Of a stretch of DNA of 64,000 nt, positions 52,833 to 62,601 are shown piece after piece. The translations under genes were made by a program, and so were the position numbers. The first letter of the stretch is position 1; each line of letters begins with the position of its first letter. The notes under the pieces were generated by a model, which saw only the letters and a program-made list of their open reading frames with translations, was not told the DNA's origin and ran no database searches. Origin of the DNA: Roseitranquillus sp963776845 (GTDB taxonomy: Bacteria > Pseudomonadota > Alphaproteobacteria > Rhodobacterales > Rhodobacteraceae); NCBI GenBank assembly GCA_963776845.1, contig CAVZOJ010000014.1, positions 94,543 to 158,542 of the forward strand, read 5' to 3'.

Positions 52833-55191
52833 TGCCGGCGCGCTCTTCGGGGCGGGCCCGGCCATCTTCGAAGCCGACGGGCGCGACTTCACCCGCGAGA
52901 GCTTCCACGCCGAGCACCTGCCCTTTCTCGGTCTCGCCGCGCCGGATGTCCTGCTTCTGCGCGAGGGCGATCTCATGGCGACGCTGCGTCTCGACGGCAT
53001 GAACCCGATGACCACGCCGGACGTCATGCTCGATGCACTCAAGCGCGCGGTCGCGGCCATCGTGACCCAGACCGGCGCGGCCTTTGGCTTCTATGTCCAT
53101 CGCATCTCGATCCCGCAAGCCGATCTCGCCCTGCGTCCCGTGGAGGGCGACGGCTTCGCCGCAGCGATCGACGATGCCTGGCAAAGCCACGTCGCCCGGC
53201 AACCACTGCAACGGCGGCAGCTCTATCTCACGATCCTGCGCCGGCCAGCGCTCGGCGCCCGGATGCCCCTCTTCCGCCGCCTTGCGCGCCGTGCCTGGAC
53301 ACGCGACCGCGCCATCCGGTTGCAGGAGCTGGGTGACGTCGTGGGCTTCTTCCAGGCGGCGCTGGCGTCTGCCCGCCCCGTTCGCCTGACGTCCGAAGGC
53401 GGCGACTGGTTGGGTTTCCTCAATACGCTGCTCTCCGGCCGGTTCGAGCCGATCGGGTTCGGGCGGAGCCTGCTGCCGGTCGCGACCGCCCTTGGCAGCG
53501 TCCGCACGACGTTCGAGGGTGACACGATCGTCGTCAGCGACGCGATCACCGGCGAGACCCGCTACGGCGCTGTGTTCTCGATAAAGACCTACCCGGCGAT
53601 GACGGATGTGACGCTGCTCGATCGGCTCGACCTGCCGCTCGACATGGTCGTCACCAACTCCTTCACGCCGATTGCGCCGAACCTGATGGCCGAGCGCATC
53701 CAGCGGATCATCCGCCAGATGCGCGCCTCCGATGACGCGGCGGTGTCTCTTCGCGACGAGCTGATGGAGGCCGCCGACGATCAGGAGGCCGGGCGGGTTG
53801 CCTTCGGTAACCACCACCTCTCGATTGCGGTCTACGCTCCCGACCGCGACGTGCTCGACCGCGCCGGCGCCGAAATTCGTCGGGCCGGCCAGGAGATGAT
53901 GGCCGTCATCGTGCGAGAGCGTATGGCGGCCAAGGCCATCTACTTCGCTCAAGCTCCCGGCAACTATGGCTATCGGGCTCGCAAGGCGCCGATCTCGTCG
54001 ACGAATTTCGCCGATTTCGCGGCGCTTCATGGCTCGACCATCGGCCGCCCCGCCTCGAAAAGTCCGTGGGGCGAGACCGTGACGATTCTGCCGACCACCG
54101 GCGCCGCCGGTTACCGGTTCAACTTTCATGAGCCGGGCTCGCCCGACGACGAGCCGACCGTCGGCCACACGCTGATCATTGGCCGCACCGGCTCAGGCAA
54201 GAGCGTGCTGGCTGCGTTCCTCGCAGCGCAGGCACAACGGGCTGGGGCGCGGTTGTTCTTTTTCGACAAGGATCGCGGTCTGGAGATGGCGATCCGCGCC
54301 CTCGGTGGCCGCTACCGGCTGATCCAGGCCGGCGTTGCGACGGGTCTCGATCCGCTGCGGACCGAGACCGATGCGCGCGGCCAGGCATGGCTCATCGACT
54401 GGTTCACCGCACTTGTCAGCCGGGCGCATGAGCTTTCCGGCGACCAGGCCCGGCAGGTGCAGCGGGCAGTCGAACAGAACGCCGCGGCCGATCCCCAGCT
54501 CCGCAGCTTCGATAACTTCACGACACTCTTCCGTTCGCTCGATGACGGCGGGGATCTTCACGCGCGCGTGGCGGAATGGGCGCCGGGCGGACGCTTTGGC
54601 TGGCTCTTCAATGGCACCGCGGCGGCGATCGATGTCTCGGGCGACGTTCTCGGCTTCGACATGACCGAGATCCTCGACATGGGCGTAGAGCGGATGGCGG
54701 TTCTCAGCTACATCTTCCGGCTCATCGAACGGCAGGTGGAGGATCGCCGGCCGACAGTCATCGTGCTCGACGAGGCGTGGAAGCTGCTCGACGATGCATA
54801 CTTCGTCTCCCGCCTCGAAAACTGGCTGGTCACGCTGCGGAAGATGAACGTGGTCGTCATCATGATGACGCAGTTCCCAGGGCAGCTCGCCAGCATCCGC
54901 GTCGGCCGCACCATCGTCGAGACGGCGCCGACGCAGGTCCTCTTTCCCAACGATCGCGCCCGCCCGGAAGACTACGAGGTCTTGCGTGTCGAGCGGAAGG
55001 AAGCCGAGCTGTTGGTACAGCCGAACGTCGGCCGGCGCACCGCGCTCGTCCGCTCGGCCGGCGACAGCGTCTTCGTCAACGTCGATCTCAGCGCCCTTGG
55101 CAGCTTGCTCGCCGTGCTCGGCGGTGGTCGCGCCGGAGCGGCGCGCGTGGGCGCCGACTGGATCAACAAGCCCGACTTCTGGAGGCCCTGA
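52822..55191 (+). CDS. virB4: T4SS ATPase VirB4
   Basis: 789 aa. An N-terminal CagE/VirB4 domain (about residues 20-400) is followed by the P-loop ATPase: Walker A LIIGRTGSGKS (about residue 452), FFFDKDRGLEM, Walker B PTVIVLDEAWKLLDD (about 645) and the MMTQFPGQLAS motif. It powers pilus biogenesis and substrate transfer. The stop codon overlaps the lipoprotein ATG. No defect. Confidence 0.94.
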   Translation: MALDAGALFGAGPAIFEADGRDFTRESFHAEHLPFLGLAAPDVLLLREGDLMATLRLDGMNPMTTPDVMLDALKRAVAAIVTQTGAAFGFYVHRISIPQADLALRPVEGDGFAAAIDDAWQSHVARQPLQRRQLYLTILRRPALGARMPLFRRLARRAWTRDRAIRLQELGDVVGFFQAALASARPVRLTSEGGDWLGFLNTLLSGRFEPIGFGRSLLPVATALGSVRTTFEGDTIVVSDAITGETRYGAVFSIKTYPAMTDVTLLDRLDLPLDMVVTNSFTPIAPNLMAERIQRIIRQMRASDDAAVSLRDELMEAADDQEAGRVAFGNHHLSIAVYAPDRDVLDRAGAEIRRAGQEMMAVIVRERMAAKAIYFAQAPGNYGYRARKAPISSTNFADFAALHGSTIGRPASKSPWGETVTILPTTGAAGYRFNFHEPGSPDDEPTVGHTLIIGRTGSGKSVLAAFLAAQAQRAGARLFFFDKDRGLEMAIRALGGRYRLIQAGVATGLDPLRTETDARGQAWLIDWFTALVSRAHELSGDQARQVQRAVEQNAAADPQLRSFDNFTTLFRSLDDGGDLHARVAEWAPGGRFGWLFNGTAAAIDVSGDVLGFDMTEILDMGVERMAVLSYIFRLIERQVEDRRPTVIVLDEAWKLLDDAYFVSRLENWLVTLRKMNVVVIMMTQFPGQLASIRVGRTIVETAPTQVLFPNDRARPEDYEVLRVERKEAELLVQPNVGRRTALVRSAGDSVFVNVDLSALGSLLAVLGGGRAGAARVGADWINKPDFWRP

Positions 55192-55381
55192 TGCGTCTTG
55201 TTCCCCTCGCCCTCCTGCTCATGCTTGTGACCGGCTGCGAGCAATACACCGACAAGCGATCCCCGTGCTTCACGCCTGGGGGCCGCCCGGTGGTGAGCCA
55301 GGATGCGTGGCGGCCTGCCACGCTTGCTCTCTCGACCAAAGGCTCCGACGCTGTGTCTTCGTGGACCTGGACGCCGAATGA
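55191..55381 (+). pseudogene. Small T4SS lipoprotein (VirB7 position), probably frameshifted
   Basis: ATG 55191: a lipoprotein signal (LVPLALLLMLVTGC, lipobox LVTGC) followed by EQYTDKRSPCFTPGGRP. In the starting frame the protein runs on into the next gene. In the neighbouring frame it ends properly as RLRRCVFVDLDAE with TGA overlapping the next ATG (ATGA), as the rest of the operon does. I infer a one-base shift near 55335. It would be the outer-membrane VirB7-like component. Confidence 0.6.
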
Positions 55382-56487
55382 GGCGGACCCTCGCCATATC
55401 TGCCACCGTCTCGGTCGTCGCGCTCGGCGCGTCGGCGCAAGGCGTGCCGGATGTGGATTTGACCGCAGGCGCGCGCTTCACGGCGCTCCTCGAGGGGTGG
55501 GCGCGCGATGAGGTCGCGCAGGGGGACAAGCTCGACACCCGCGCAGAGTTGGTGCGTCTCGATACCGAACAGCTCCGCGCTCTCGACAAGATCACGGCTG
55601 CTATCTCCGGGCCTGGGTTCGATCCGATGTCGATCGAGGCGGATACCGCGACTGGCGCGGAGGAGGTCTATCCTACGGCGGTCTCGTCCGGTCCGATGGA
55701 CCCCCGGTTGTTCGGCGACGGCCGCGAGACCGTCGAGATGATGATCGTGCAGGTGGCCGGCGAGTTCGCCGGATCGGCCGGCGTTGCGAGCGCCGGCCTT
55801 TCGCCGACGCAATGGCGCTGTCTTTTCCAGGCGCTCGTGAAGCAGGAAAGCGCCTTCAGCGTCACTGCGGAAAGCCATGTCGGCGCCTACGGGCTGACGC
55901 AGCTCATGCCCGGCACGGCCGCGGATATGGGCGTCAATCGCTACGATCCGATGGACAATCTGCGCGGCGGAGCGCGCTACATTACCACCCAGCTCGCGAC
56001 GTACGGCAATATTCCGTATGCGCTCGCTGCCTACAATGCCGGGCCGGGCAACGTCGACAAGTACGGGGGCATTCCGCCCTTTGCAGAGACGCAGGGCTAC
56101 GTCCGCAACATCACCGCCTTTTACAACGGCTATCTCTCCACGGTGGGCGGCCCCGACGCCCTGGGGACGCTCAGCGTCGCCGACATGGCGCTCGCGGAAT
56201 ACTCCAACGCCGCTGACGCCTCGACGCACTACGCGGCGGCCAGCTACATGGCGGCGATGCAGTCGACCCGGCGGCTTAAGCAGATCATCGAGGCCATCGA
56301 CAGCCAGCCGGACGCGAAGGCGGCCATGGAGCTGAATACCTACGCCCGCATCGAGTTGGCCCGGATCATCACCATGCGGATGCGCCTGATGGCGGCGCGC
56401 TCGAAGTTCCAATCGGCGGCGGCACTACAGATGGCGGCCGATCGGCTTTCCGAACGTCAGTTCATGGCAATGGAGGTCTCCCCATGA
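55378..56487 (+). CDS. Lytic transglycosylase (SLT) with VirB5-like C-terminal region
   Basis: 369 aa. Signal peptide (ISATVSVVALGASAQ), a helical lead (about residues 20-140), an SLT domain (about 140-235: catalytic Glu in LVKQESAFS, GAYGLTQLMPGTA, YALAAYNAGPGN) and a C-terminal helical part (about 295-369). The last 75 residues align with the end of the neighbouring VirB5: IDSQPDAKAAMELNT against IDDQDGLKAAVDLNT, and RQFMAMEVSP against RKFMSMKVDP. It may replace the IS-disrupted VirB1. Confidence 0.82.
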   Translation: MRRTLAISATVSVVALGASAQGVPDVDLTAGARFTALLEGWARDEVAQGDKLDTRAELVRLDTEQLRALDKITAAISGPGFDPMSIEADTATGAEEVYPTAVSSGPMDPRLFGDGRETVEMMIVQVAGEFAGSAGVASAGLSPTQWRCLFQALVKQESAFSVTAESHVGAYGLTQLMPGTAADMGVNRYDPMDNLRGGARYITTQLATYGNIPYALAAYNAGPGNVDKYGGIPPFAETQGYVRNITAFYNGYLSTVGGPDALGTLSVADMALAEYSNAADASTHYAAASYMAAMQSTRRLKQIIEAIDSQPDAKAAMELNTYARIELARIITMRMRLMAARSKFQSAAALQMAADRLSERQFMAMEVSP

Positions 56488-57243
56488 AGCGACTGATCCT
56501 CGGGGCGGTCTCCGCCTTTGCCTTGTCCGCCCCCCTTCACGCGCAGGGCGTGCCGACGGTGGACGCAACCCAGATCGCGCAGCTTGTCCGCCAGCTCGAA
56601 GCTCAGGCGCGAGACTACACCGCCCAGATCGAGCAACTGGCGGCGCTGAAGACCCAGGTCCAAACCCAGGTCAACCAGCTTCTCAATCTCGAAAGCCAGC
56701 TTACCGCGCTCGTGAAAGGCACCGGCGTCGGCAAGCTCTTTGCGAGCGTGGCGGAGTTCCAGCAGCTCCTCGGATCGCTGAGCGATCCGCTCGATGTCAT
56801 GGATGACATCGCTTCGGGGAATTGGGCCGGGGCGCTCGAGTTCCGACGTGAGTGCCGCGCGCATCATGGATGCGCTCGCGTCGAGTGGCTTCGACGAGGA
56901 CACGCTGACGACGCTGAGCGGGTCGGATGTTGCCGGTGATCGCCGGACGGCGGCGCAGGCGGGATCGTCGGCCATGCTCTCGGTCGCGGCCGAAGAGGCG
57001 CATGACGAGGCCGCGGACAGCCTCGGTCGCATTGAGACGATGGTCGGACTGATCGACGATCAAGACGGGCTCAAGGCGGCGGTCGATCTCAATACGCGCG
57101 TCACCGCCGAGCTGGGGATCATCCTGACGCAGATGTGGCGCCTCGAGGCCGCGTCGGGGATCAATGCCGGGCAACTTGGCGCCATCGACGCCGCGACGAT
57201 CGCCGAGGAGCGCAAATTCATGTCGATGAAGGTGGACCCCTGA
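56484..57243 (+). pseudogene. virB5: T4SS pilus-tip protein VirB5, single frameshift
   Basis: Signal peptide (LILGAVSAFALSAPLHAQ), then long helices VRQLEAQARDYTAQIEQL, LKTQVQTQVNQLLNLESQL. At about 56840 the frame shifts by one base (after NWAGAL), and the protein resumes as SSDVSAARIMDALASSGFDE to ERKFMSMKVDP in the next frame, ending 57243. Together about 252 residues, normal for VirB5. VirB5 coats the pilus tip. Confidence 0.8.
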
Positions 57244-57245
57244 CC

Positions 57246-57674
57246 ATGCCCAAAGCGACCTTGCTCGCCCCTGCCCTTCTTGTCGCCCTGCTGGCCGGCC
57301 CCTCGCTGGCGCAGGAGGCGGAGCTTCCGCCCGATCTCGAAGAACGGATCGAACGGGAGCGCGACTTCATGAAGATGACGCTGCCAGCCGACGAGCCGGA
57401 GGCGTGCGAACTCGTCAAGCCACCCGAAGAACTCGCGTCCACCGCCTACATTCGGAACGGGTATTATTGGACACGAGTGATCCTCGCGATGGAGCGGTGG
57501 GAAGAAACCGGCTCCTGCGAATGCTTCTACGAAGACGTCACTTGGAACGACGCAATCGAAGCCTCGGAACGCTTCGTGGTGACGGCCAATCCGCGCGTCC
57601 CCTTCATGGTCGATGACATGCGCGAAGCGGCCAACGAGCTTGTGACACAACGCGCGGAGGCGTGCGGCGGCTGA
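57246..57674 (+). CDS. Secreted hypothetical protein within the virB operon
   Basis: 142 aa with a signal peptide (LLAPALLVALLAGPSLAQ). It has an acidic N-terminal part (PPDLEERIERERDFMK), then ACELVKPPEEL, YIRNGYYWTRVILAMERW and CECFYEDVTWNDAI: four cysteines that could form periplasmic bonds. It sits between virB5 and virB6, where accessory entry-exclusion-type proteins often occur; no family recognised. Confidence 0.7.
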   Translation: MPKATLLAPALLVALLAGPSLAQEAELPPDLEERIERERDFMKMTLPADEPEACELVKPPEELASTAYIRNGYYWTRVILAMERWEETGSCECFYEDVTWNDAIEASERFVVTANPRVPFMVDDMREAANELVTQRAEACGG

Positions 57675-58792
57675 TGGGCTTAATCACCGACATCTTGGAC
57701 CAGGTCGACGGAGCAATGGAGCATGTCGCCGAAGACGGGTTTTTCAAGGTGGCGAGCTCGGTGGGCGACGTTATCTCTGTTGGCGCAACCGTCGCCCTGA
57801 TGGTGCTCGGGGTGAACGCCGTCATGCAGGTCCGGCCGATGAGCATGGCGACCTTCTTCGCCTTCGGAATGAAGGTCGCCCTGATCGGCATATTCGCGCA
57901 GAGCTGGAGCAATTTCGACGTCGTCTATCAAATTGTCACCGACGTTCCGGAGAGTATCGGCACCTCCCTACTCGATATGACAGGTCTCTCCGACGCGGCC
58001 GGACTTTATGAAGCGCTCGACGCGATGCTCTCGCGGATGACGGAGTACGGCGACGCGATCGGCGAGAACGCCGGCTGGGTGGCCGGCGCCGTGATGACCG
58101 CCCTCTTCTACTTCATCGCCGCGCTCTTCGCCGCCGTCGCCGCCGGAATCATCGCTTATGCGAAGATCTTGCTGACATTGATGGTGATCCTCGCGCCGCT
58201 GATGATCGCCTGCTCGCTTTTCGCCGTGACGAACGGCATCTTTCAATCGTGGATACGCTCCCTGGTGGGCTATGCCTTCATGCCGATCGCCGCAGCAGGT
58301 GCGGTGGGCGTGGTTCTCGCCATTGGCACGGACATGGCGAGTGCAATCGGCCCGGACGACGTGGTGACGATCAGCACGATCCTGCCCTTCATGGCGGTGC
58401 TCGTCCTGTCGATCGGCATCATGGCCGCCGTTCCGATGATCGCGTCGAACCTGAGCGGCGCCTTCGGTCTCGCCTCCAACGCCACCGGCCTGAACCGCTT
58501 TGCTCAATTCGCCACGATGGGCGCCGGGTACGCGGCTTTCCGTGTGGGCCGGCAGACACTTGGGCACGCGGGCCGCGGCGGCGAATGGCTGACAGAACGG
58601 GCGAAGAGCAACCTCGATCAAGCTGGCAGCGCACCGCCCCGCGTGACGCCGAACCGGCAGCTCGACCTGCAAGACAGGCTCCGGCCGGCTGGCTCCACCG
58701 CACACACTTCCGCATCCACCGCGTCAACGGTCACCGCGAACGCTGGCGCCGCCGCGCGCTCTTCGCCCTGGGCCTCGCAACCGAAGGGATAA
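57674..58792 (+). CDS. virB6: T4SS inner-membrane channel protein VirB6 (TrbL/VirB6)
   Basis: 372 aa with several transmembrane segments (VGDVISVGATVALMVLGVNAV, FFAFGMKVALIGIFAQSW, GAVMTALFYFIAALFAAVAAGIIAYA, LLTLMVILAPLMIACSLF, FMPIAAAGAVGVVLAIG, FMAVLVLSIGIMAAVPM). A hydrophilic C-terminal tail is rich in Ser and Ala. ATG 57674 overlaps the previous stop. Intact. Confidence 0.9.
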   Translation: MGLITDILDQVDGAMEHVAEDGFFKVASSVGDVISVGATVALMVLGVNAVMQVRPMSMATFFAFGMKVALIGIFAQSWSNFDVVYQIVTDVPESIGTSLLDMTGLSDAAGLYEALDAMLSRMTEYGDAIGENAGWVAGAVMTALFYFIAALFAAVAAGIIAYAKILLTLMVILAPLMIACSLFAVTNGIFQSWIRSLVGYAFMPIAAAGAVGVVLAIGTDMASAIGPDDVVTISTILPFMAVLVLSIGIMAAVPMIASNLSGAFGLASNATGLNRFAQFATMGAGYAAFRVGRQTLGHAGRGGEWLTERAKSNLDQAGSAPPRVTPNRQLDLQDRLRPAGSTAHTSASTASTVTANAGAAARSSPWASQPKG

Positions 58793-58795
58793 GGC

Positions 58796-59453
58796 ATGAC
58801 CGCGACGCTGGATGAGTTCGAGGTCGATCTGATCTTCGGCGCCAGGCGCCGGGAGCGGTTCGCCTATGTTGTCGCCTTCTTTGGCGTCCTCGTCGGCTTC
58901 GGCGGGCTGGGCGGCGCGGTCTCGCTTGTGCCTCTGAAGACGGTGGAAACCGTCGTGGTCGTGGTGGACAAGACAACCGGCGACATGGACCGGGTTGCCG
59001 ATGTTGCCCCGCTCACGCTCGATGAAAGCGATGCCGTCATCCAGGCGCAGCTTGTCGCATACGTCGACGATCGCGAGACCTACGATCTTACCGACGGCGA
59101 GAAGCGCATCAACTCGGTGCTCGAACGCTCGGACGGGGATGCCGAGGCCACCTTGCGCGCCCTCTGGAACAGCGCATCAGAGGATTATCCGATCACGGTC
59201 TACGGCCGCGAGGCGAAGATCGACGTGACGGTGAAGTCGGTGAACCAGATCGAGCCCGGTGTCGCCCAGGTACGGTTCACGAAGACGCTGCGCCGACCGC
59301 GCGACACGAGGAGCGTCGAGCGCGCCTTCACCGCAACAGTGGCCTATGACTTTCGACCCGAGACTCCGCAAGCGGCTCCAGGACGTATGGGCCAATCCAC
59401 TCGGCTTCGCCGTGACCAGCTACCGCGTCGATGCCGAAACCCTGGGGAACTGA
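58796..59453 (+). pseudogene. virB8: T4SS assembly factor VirB8, frameshift near the C-terminus
   Basis: MTATLDEFEVDLIFGARRRE, one transmembrane helix (VVAFFGVLVGFGGLGGAVSLV), then the periplasmic NTF2-like domain (VDKTTGDMDRV, LVAYVDDRETYDL, NSASEDYPITVYG, VRFTKTLRRP, TATVAYDFRPE). Near 59365 a one-base shift moves the conserved ending (VWANPLGFAVTSYRVDAETL) to another frame that stops at 59453. In the original frame the product ends 150 bases later with unrelated residues. Confidence 0.82.
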
Positions 59454-59456
59454 CCG

Positions 59457-60181
59457 ATGATCCGACAGCTCGCCGCCTCCGCCCTCGCCCTCGCCCTTGC
59501 CGCCGAGCCGCTTCATGCCGCGTCGACGCCTTCGAGCGGTCGGCTCGATCCGCGCATCCGCAACGCGGTCTACCACCCCGATCAGGTCTTCATCGTGGAG
59601 ACTGACCTGCGACACGCGACGACGATCCACTTCGGGCAGGGCGAGACATTCCAGGCCGTCATCGTCGGCGACACCGAGAGCTTCCAGGTCGACCCGATCC
59701 CCGAAATCGGCAACATCCTCACGATCAAGCCGCACGTCGCCAAGGCGCGGACCAACATGACGGTTGTCACGAACCGGCGCACATACTCCTTCGACCTGGT
59801 AGAGAACGCCATCGTCGGGGCCGAGTTCTTCGAGGTCCGCTTCGACTATCCCCAGGACCGCCGCGCAAGCGCCAGCCAGAGCTTCGTCAGCAAGGGCGCT
59901 CCCGCCGTCCGCAATGCGAGCTACAAGCGCGCGGGCGACGGCGATTTCGCCCCCGCTCGGTCTATGACGACGGCCGTTACACCTACTTCGTCTTTCCCGA
60001 GACCGCCCGGCAGCCCGCGATCTTCAAGGTCGACGGGCAAGGCCGCGAGCGCACGGTGAACTGGACGCAAGCCGGCGACGTGGTGCGCGTTCTCGGCACG
60101 AGCGATTACTGGACGGTGCGGATCGGCGACGAGGCGATCTGCCTCTACCAGGACCGATCCGCCCTCACGGCGGGAAACTGA
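59457..60181 (+). pseudogene. virB9: T4SS outer-membrane core protein VirB9, frameshifted
   Basis: Signal peptide, then the N-terminal VirB9 domain (LDPRIRNAVYHPDQVFIVETD, ATTIHFGQGETFQAVIVGD, LTIKPHVAKARTNMTVVTNRRTYSF). At about 59955 the frame changes, and the C-terminal domain follows in the next one (VYDDGRYTYFVFPE, PAIFKVDGQGRERTVNW, IGDEAICLYQDR) to TGA 60179-60181. One indel separates two well-conserved halves. Confidence 0.85.
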
Positions 60182-60184
60182 GCC

Positions 60185-61624
60185 ATGCCCGATCCGGCCA
60201 CGCACGAAGACCTGCAACAGCGCCTCAAGACCTTCAACCAGGGGCGAACTGCGTCGAAGGGGGATGGCCGCGGCGGTGTCGCGGCCCTTGCGATCATCGT
60301 CGCGCTTGCGAGCGCCGCCGCCGCCTATGCACTCGCCTCCTGGAACAGCGATTTCAGGTCCGACAGTCTCCGCACGTCGACGGTCGAGCCGTTCCAGGCG
60401 GAGGGCCGCCCTGCGACCGGCCGGCTGGAGTTTCCGGAGGACGAGGTCGAGCAGGTGGAGGAGGCATTGATTTCGCTCGATGCCGGCGTGATCGAACCTG
60501 AGCCGGCAGCACCGGACCCAGAGCTCATGGCGGAAGTCGCGCGCCTTCGGAGTGAGCTGGAAGCCGCGCGCGGGGATCGCGAAGCGGAAGTATCCGGAGC
60601 GCTCGACGAACTGCGGGCGGCCTTTGCCGAGCAGTCGGCGGCGTTGCAGGCGGCCATCGACGCCAGGGATGCCGAGCTGGAAGAGGCGATGCGCAAGCAC
60701 GACGAGGAAGTCGCTGCGCTGCGCCGCCAGAGCGCAGCGGAGCGCGACTCCCTGCGGGCCATCCTCGAAGCGCGCCGCGACCAGGACGCAGTTACGCCGG
60801 CGCGTTTCGCTCCCGCCTCTGTCGGAGACGGACACGACGCGGAACTGGCGGCGCAACTCGCGGAAGCGGAGCGGCAGCGCCAGCTCGAGGAGGCCGCCGC
60901 AGCGGCCGAACGCGACGAGGCGCGGATCATGTCGCCGGCCGTCGTGTACTCGGCGGCCGGGGGGCGGACGAAGGCAGACGCCGTTCCGAGCGGTGGCTAT
61001 CGGCGGACGGGCAACGAAGCCTGGCTCGAACGCGGCGCGGCGCCGCTCATCGTGCAGGAAGCCGAGCGCTTGACCGATCCCGATCGCACATTGGCCCAAG
61101 GCACCGTCATCCAGGCGGCGCTCCAGACGGCGATCAACAGCGACCTTCCGGGAAACGTCGTCGCCGTCGTCTCGGAGCCGGTGCCGGCCTTCTCTGGCAA
61201 TGACATCCTCATCCCGCGAGGCTCACGCCTCTTCGGGCAGTATCGCTCCGGTGCGGAGGTCAACCAGAAGCGCATCCTTATCCTCTGGACACGCGTTCTC
61301 ACGCCCGATGGCACATCGATGCAGATTGCTTCGGCGGGCGGCGATCAACTTGGCAGGTCGGGGATGCCGGGTCTCGTCGACACCAAGTTCGACGAACGCT
61401 TCGGCGGCGCTGCGCTCATCTCCCTGATCGGCGCGGCCCCTGCCCTTGCCGCCAGGCAATCCGATGACGTGGTCATTGCCGGGACGCTCGAAGACATGGG
61501 CGACGATCTCGAAGACGCGACCGACAGCGTGATCGCACAGCAGCTCAACATCTCGCCAACGATCCGAATTGATCAGGGCGCGACGGTGACGGTCATCGTC
61601 GACCGCGACGTGGTGATCTATTGA
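60185..61624 (+). CDS. virB10: T4SS core-complex protein VirB10 (TrbI/VirB10)
   Basis: 479 aa. A cytoplasmic lead, one transmembrane helix (ALAIIVALASAAAAYAL), a long Glu/Ala/Arg coiled coil in place of the usual proline-rich spacer (about residues 115-265), and the C-terminal beta-barrel domain (LAQGTVIQAALQTAINSDLPG, ILIPRGSRLFGQYRSG, TRVLTPDG, DERFGGAALISLIGA, TVTVIVDRDVVIY). It spans both membranes. Intact. Confidence 0.93.
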   Translation: MPDPATHEDLQQRLKTFNQGRTASKGDGRGGVAALAIIVALASAAAAYALASWNSDFRSDSLRTSTVEPFQAEGRPATGRLEFPEDEVEQVEEALISLDAGVIEPEPAAPDPELMAEVARLRSELEAARGDREAEVSGALDELRAAFAEQSAALQAAIDARDAELEEAMRKHDEEVAALRRQSAAERDSLRAILEARRDQDAVTPARFAPASVGDGHDAELAAQLAEAERQRQLEEAAAAAERDEARIMSPAVVYSAAGGRTKADAVPSGGYRRTGNEAWLERGAAPLIVQEAERLTDPDRTLAQGTVIQAALQTAINSDLPGNVVAVVSEPVPAFSGNDILIPRGSRLFGQYRSGAEVNQKRILILWTRVLTPDGTSMQIASAGGDQLGRSGMPGLVDTKFDERFGGAALISLIGAAPALAARQSDDVVIAGTLEDMGDDLEDATDSVIAQQLNISPTIRIDQGATVTVIVDRDVVIY

Positions 61625-62601
61625 ACCAGGTGGCATCGCCGGCAAACTACGTCGAGCAATACCTTGAGCCGTTCCGTGCCTTTCTGACCGACGCCGCCAC
61701 GATCGAGCTTGCGATCAACGCGGACGGTCAGGTGTGGGTCGAGCACGCCGGCGATGTGGGCATGCGCTGCCTCGATGGTCTTGCGGTGAAGCCGGATCTG
61801 GCCGCCAACCTGGCGACCACGATCGTTGGCGACGCCCAGGCCAAAGTCTCGGCACGCAATCCGCTCGTCTCGGGGAAGATCGTCTATCGCGGGCGGCCGA
61901 TGCGCATCCAGGTGGTCATGCCGCCGGCCGTTGAGCGCGGCGCCTCGATCACGATCCGCCTCTTCTCAGCGGGGGGCGCCGAAGCCTTCCGTCCCGAGTA
62001 TCTCTTTGGCGCACAGGTCTCGTTGGAGGAACTCCGCCAGCAGAAGATGCAGGACCTGCGGCGCACGGCGGCCACCGATCTGTCCGGCGCACTCGCCTTC
62101 ATGGTTTCGTCCCGCATGAACGTGCTCTTCTCGGGCGGCACCTCGACGGGGAAGACAACCTTCGCTCGACATCTCCTGCGGTACGTCGATCCGGGCGAGC
62201 GCCTTGTGACGATCGAAGATGCGATCGAGCTCTTCCCGACGCAGCCGAACGTTGTCGAACTCGTCGCCGAGCGCGAGGCGGATTCGAGTCGCAGTGCCGC
62301 CCGGCTTCTCGAAGCCTCCCTCCGGATGCGGCCGGACCGAATCGTCGTCGGTGAGCTGCGCGGGAGCGAAGCCTTGACCTACCTCGAGGCGATCAACACC
62401 GGCCACGGCGGCTCCGTCTCGACGATCCATGCTGAAACCGCTCGCCTCGCGGTCGATCGTCTCGCGATGATGGTGCTCCAGGCGGGCACGCCCCTGACCT
62501 TCTCCGAAGTCGTGGGCTACATCGCGCGCTCCATCGACGTCATCGTGCAGGTCGGCCGCGCCGATGGTCGCCGGTGTCACCGAACTGTTCTTGCCGTCTG
62601 A
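61621..62601 (+). CDS. virB11: T4SS ATPase VirB11
   Basis: 326 aa hexameric secretion ATPase. N-terminal domain to about residue 140, then Walker A FSGGTSTGKTTFARH (about 170), the Asp box TIEDAIELF, the His box NTGHGGSVSTIHAE and Walker B RIVVGELRGSEAL. The TTG start at 61621 overlaps the virB10 stop. It ends the recognisable virB series. Intact. Confidence 0.92.
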   Translation: MNQVASPANYVEQYLEPFRAFLTDAATIELAINADGQVWVEHAGDVGMRCLDGLAVKPDLAANLATTIVGDAQAKVSARNPLVSGKIVYRGRPMRIQVVMPPAVERGASITIRLFSAGGAEAFRPEYLFGAQVSLEELRQQKMQDLRRTAATDLSGALAFMVSSRMNVLFSGGTSTGKTTFARHLLRYVDPGERLVTIEDAIELFPTQPNVVELVAEREADSSRSAARLLEASLRMRPDRIVVGELRGSEALTYLEAINTGHGGSVSTIHAETARLAVDRLAMMVLQAGTPLTFSEVVGYIARSIDVIVQVGRADGRRCHRTVLAV

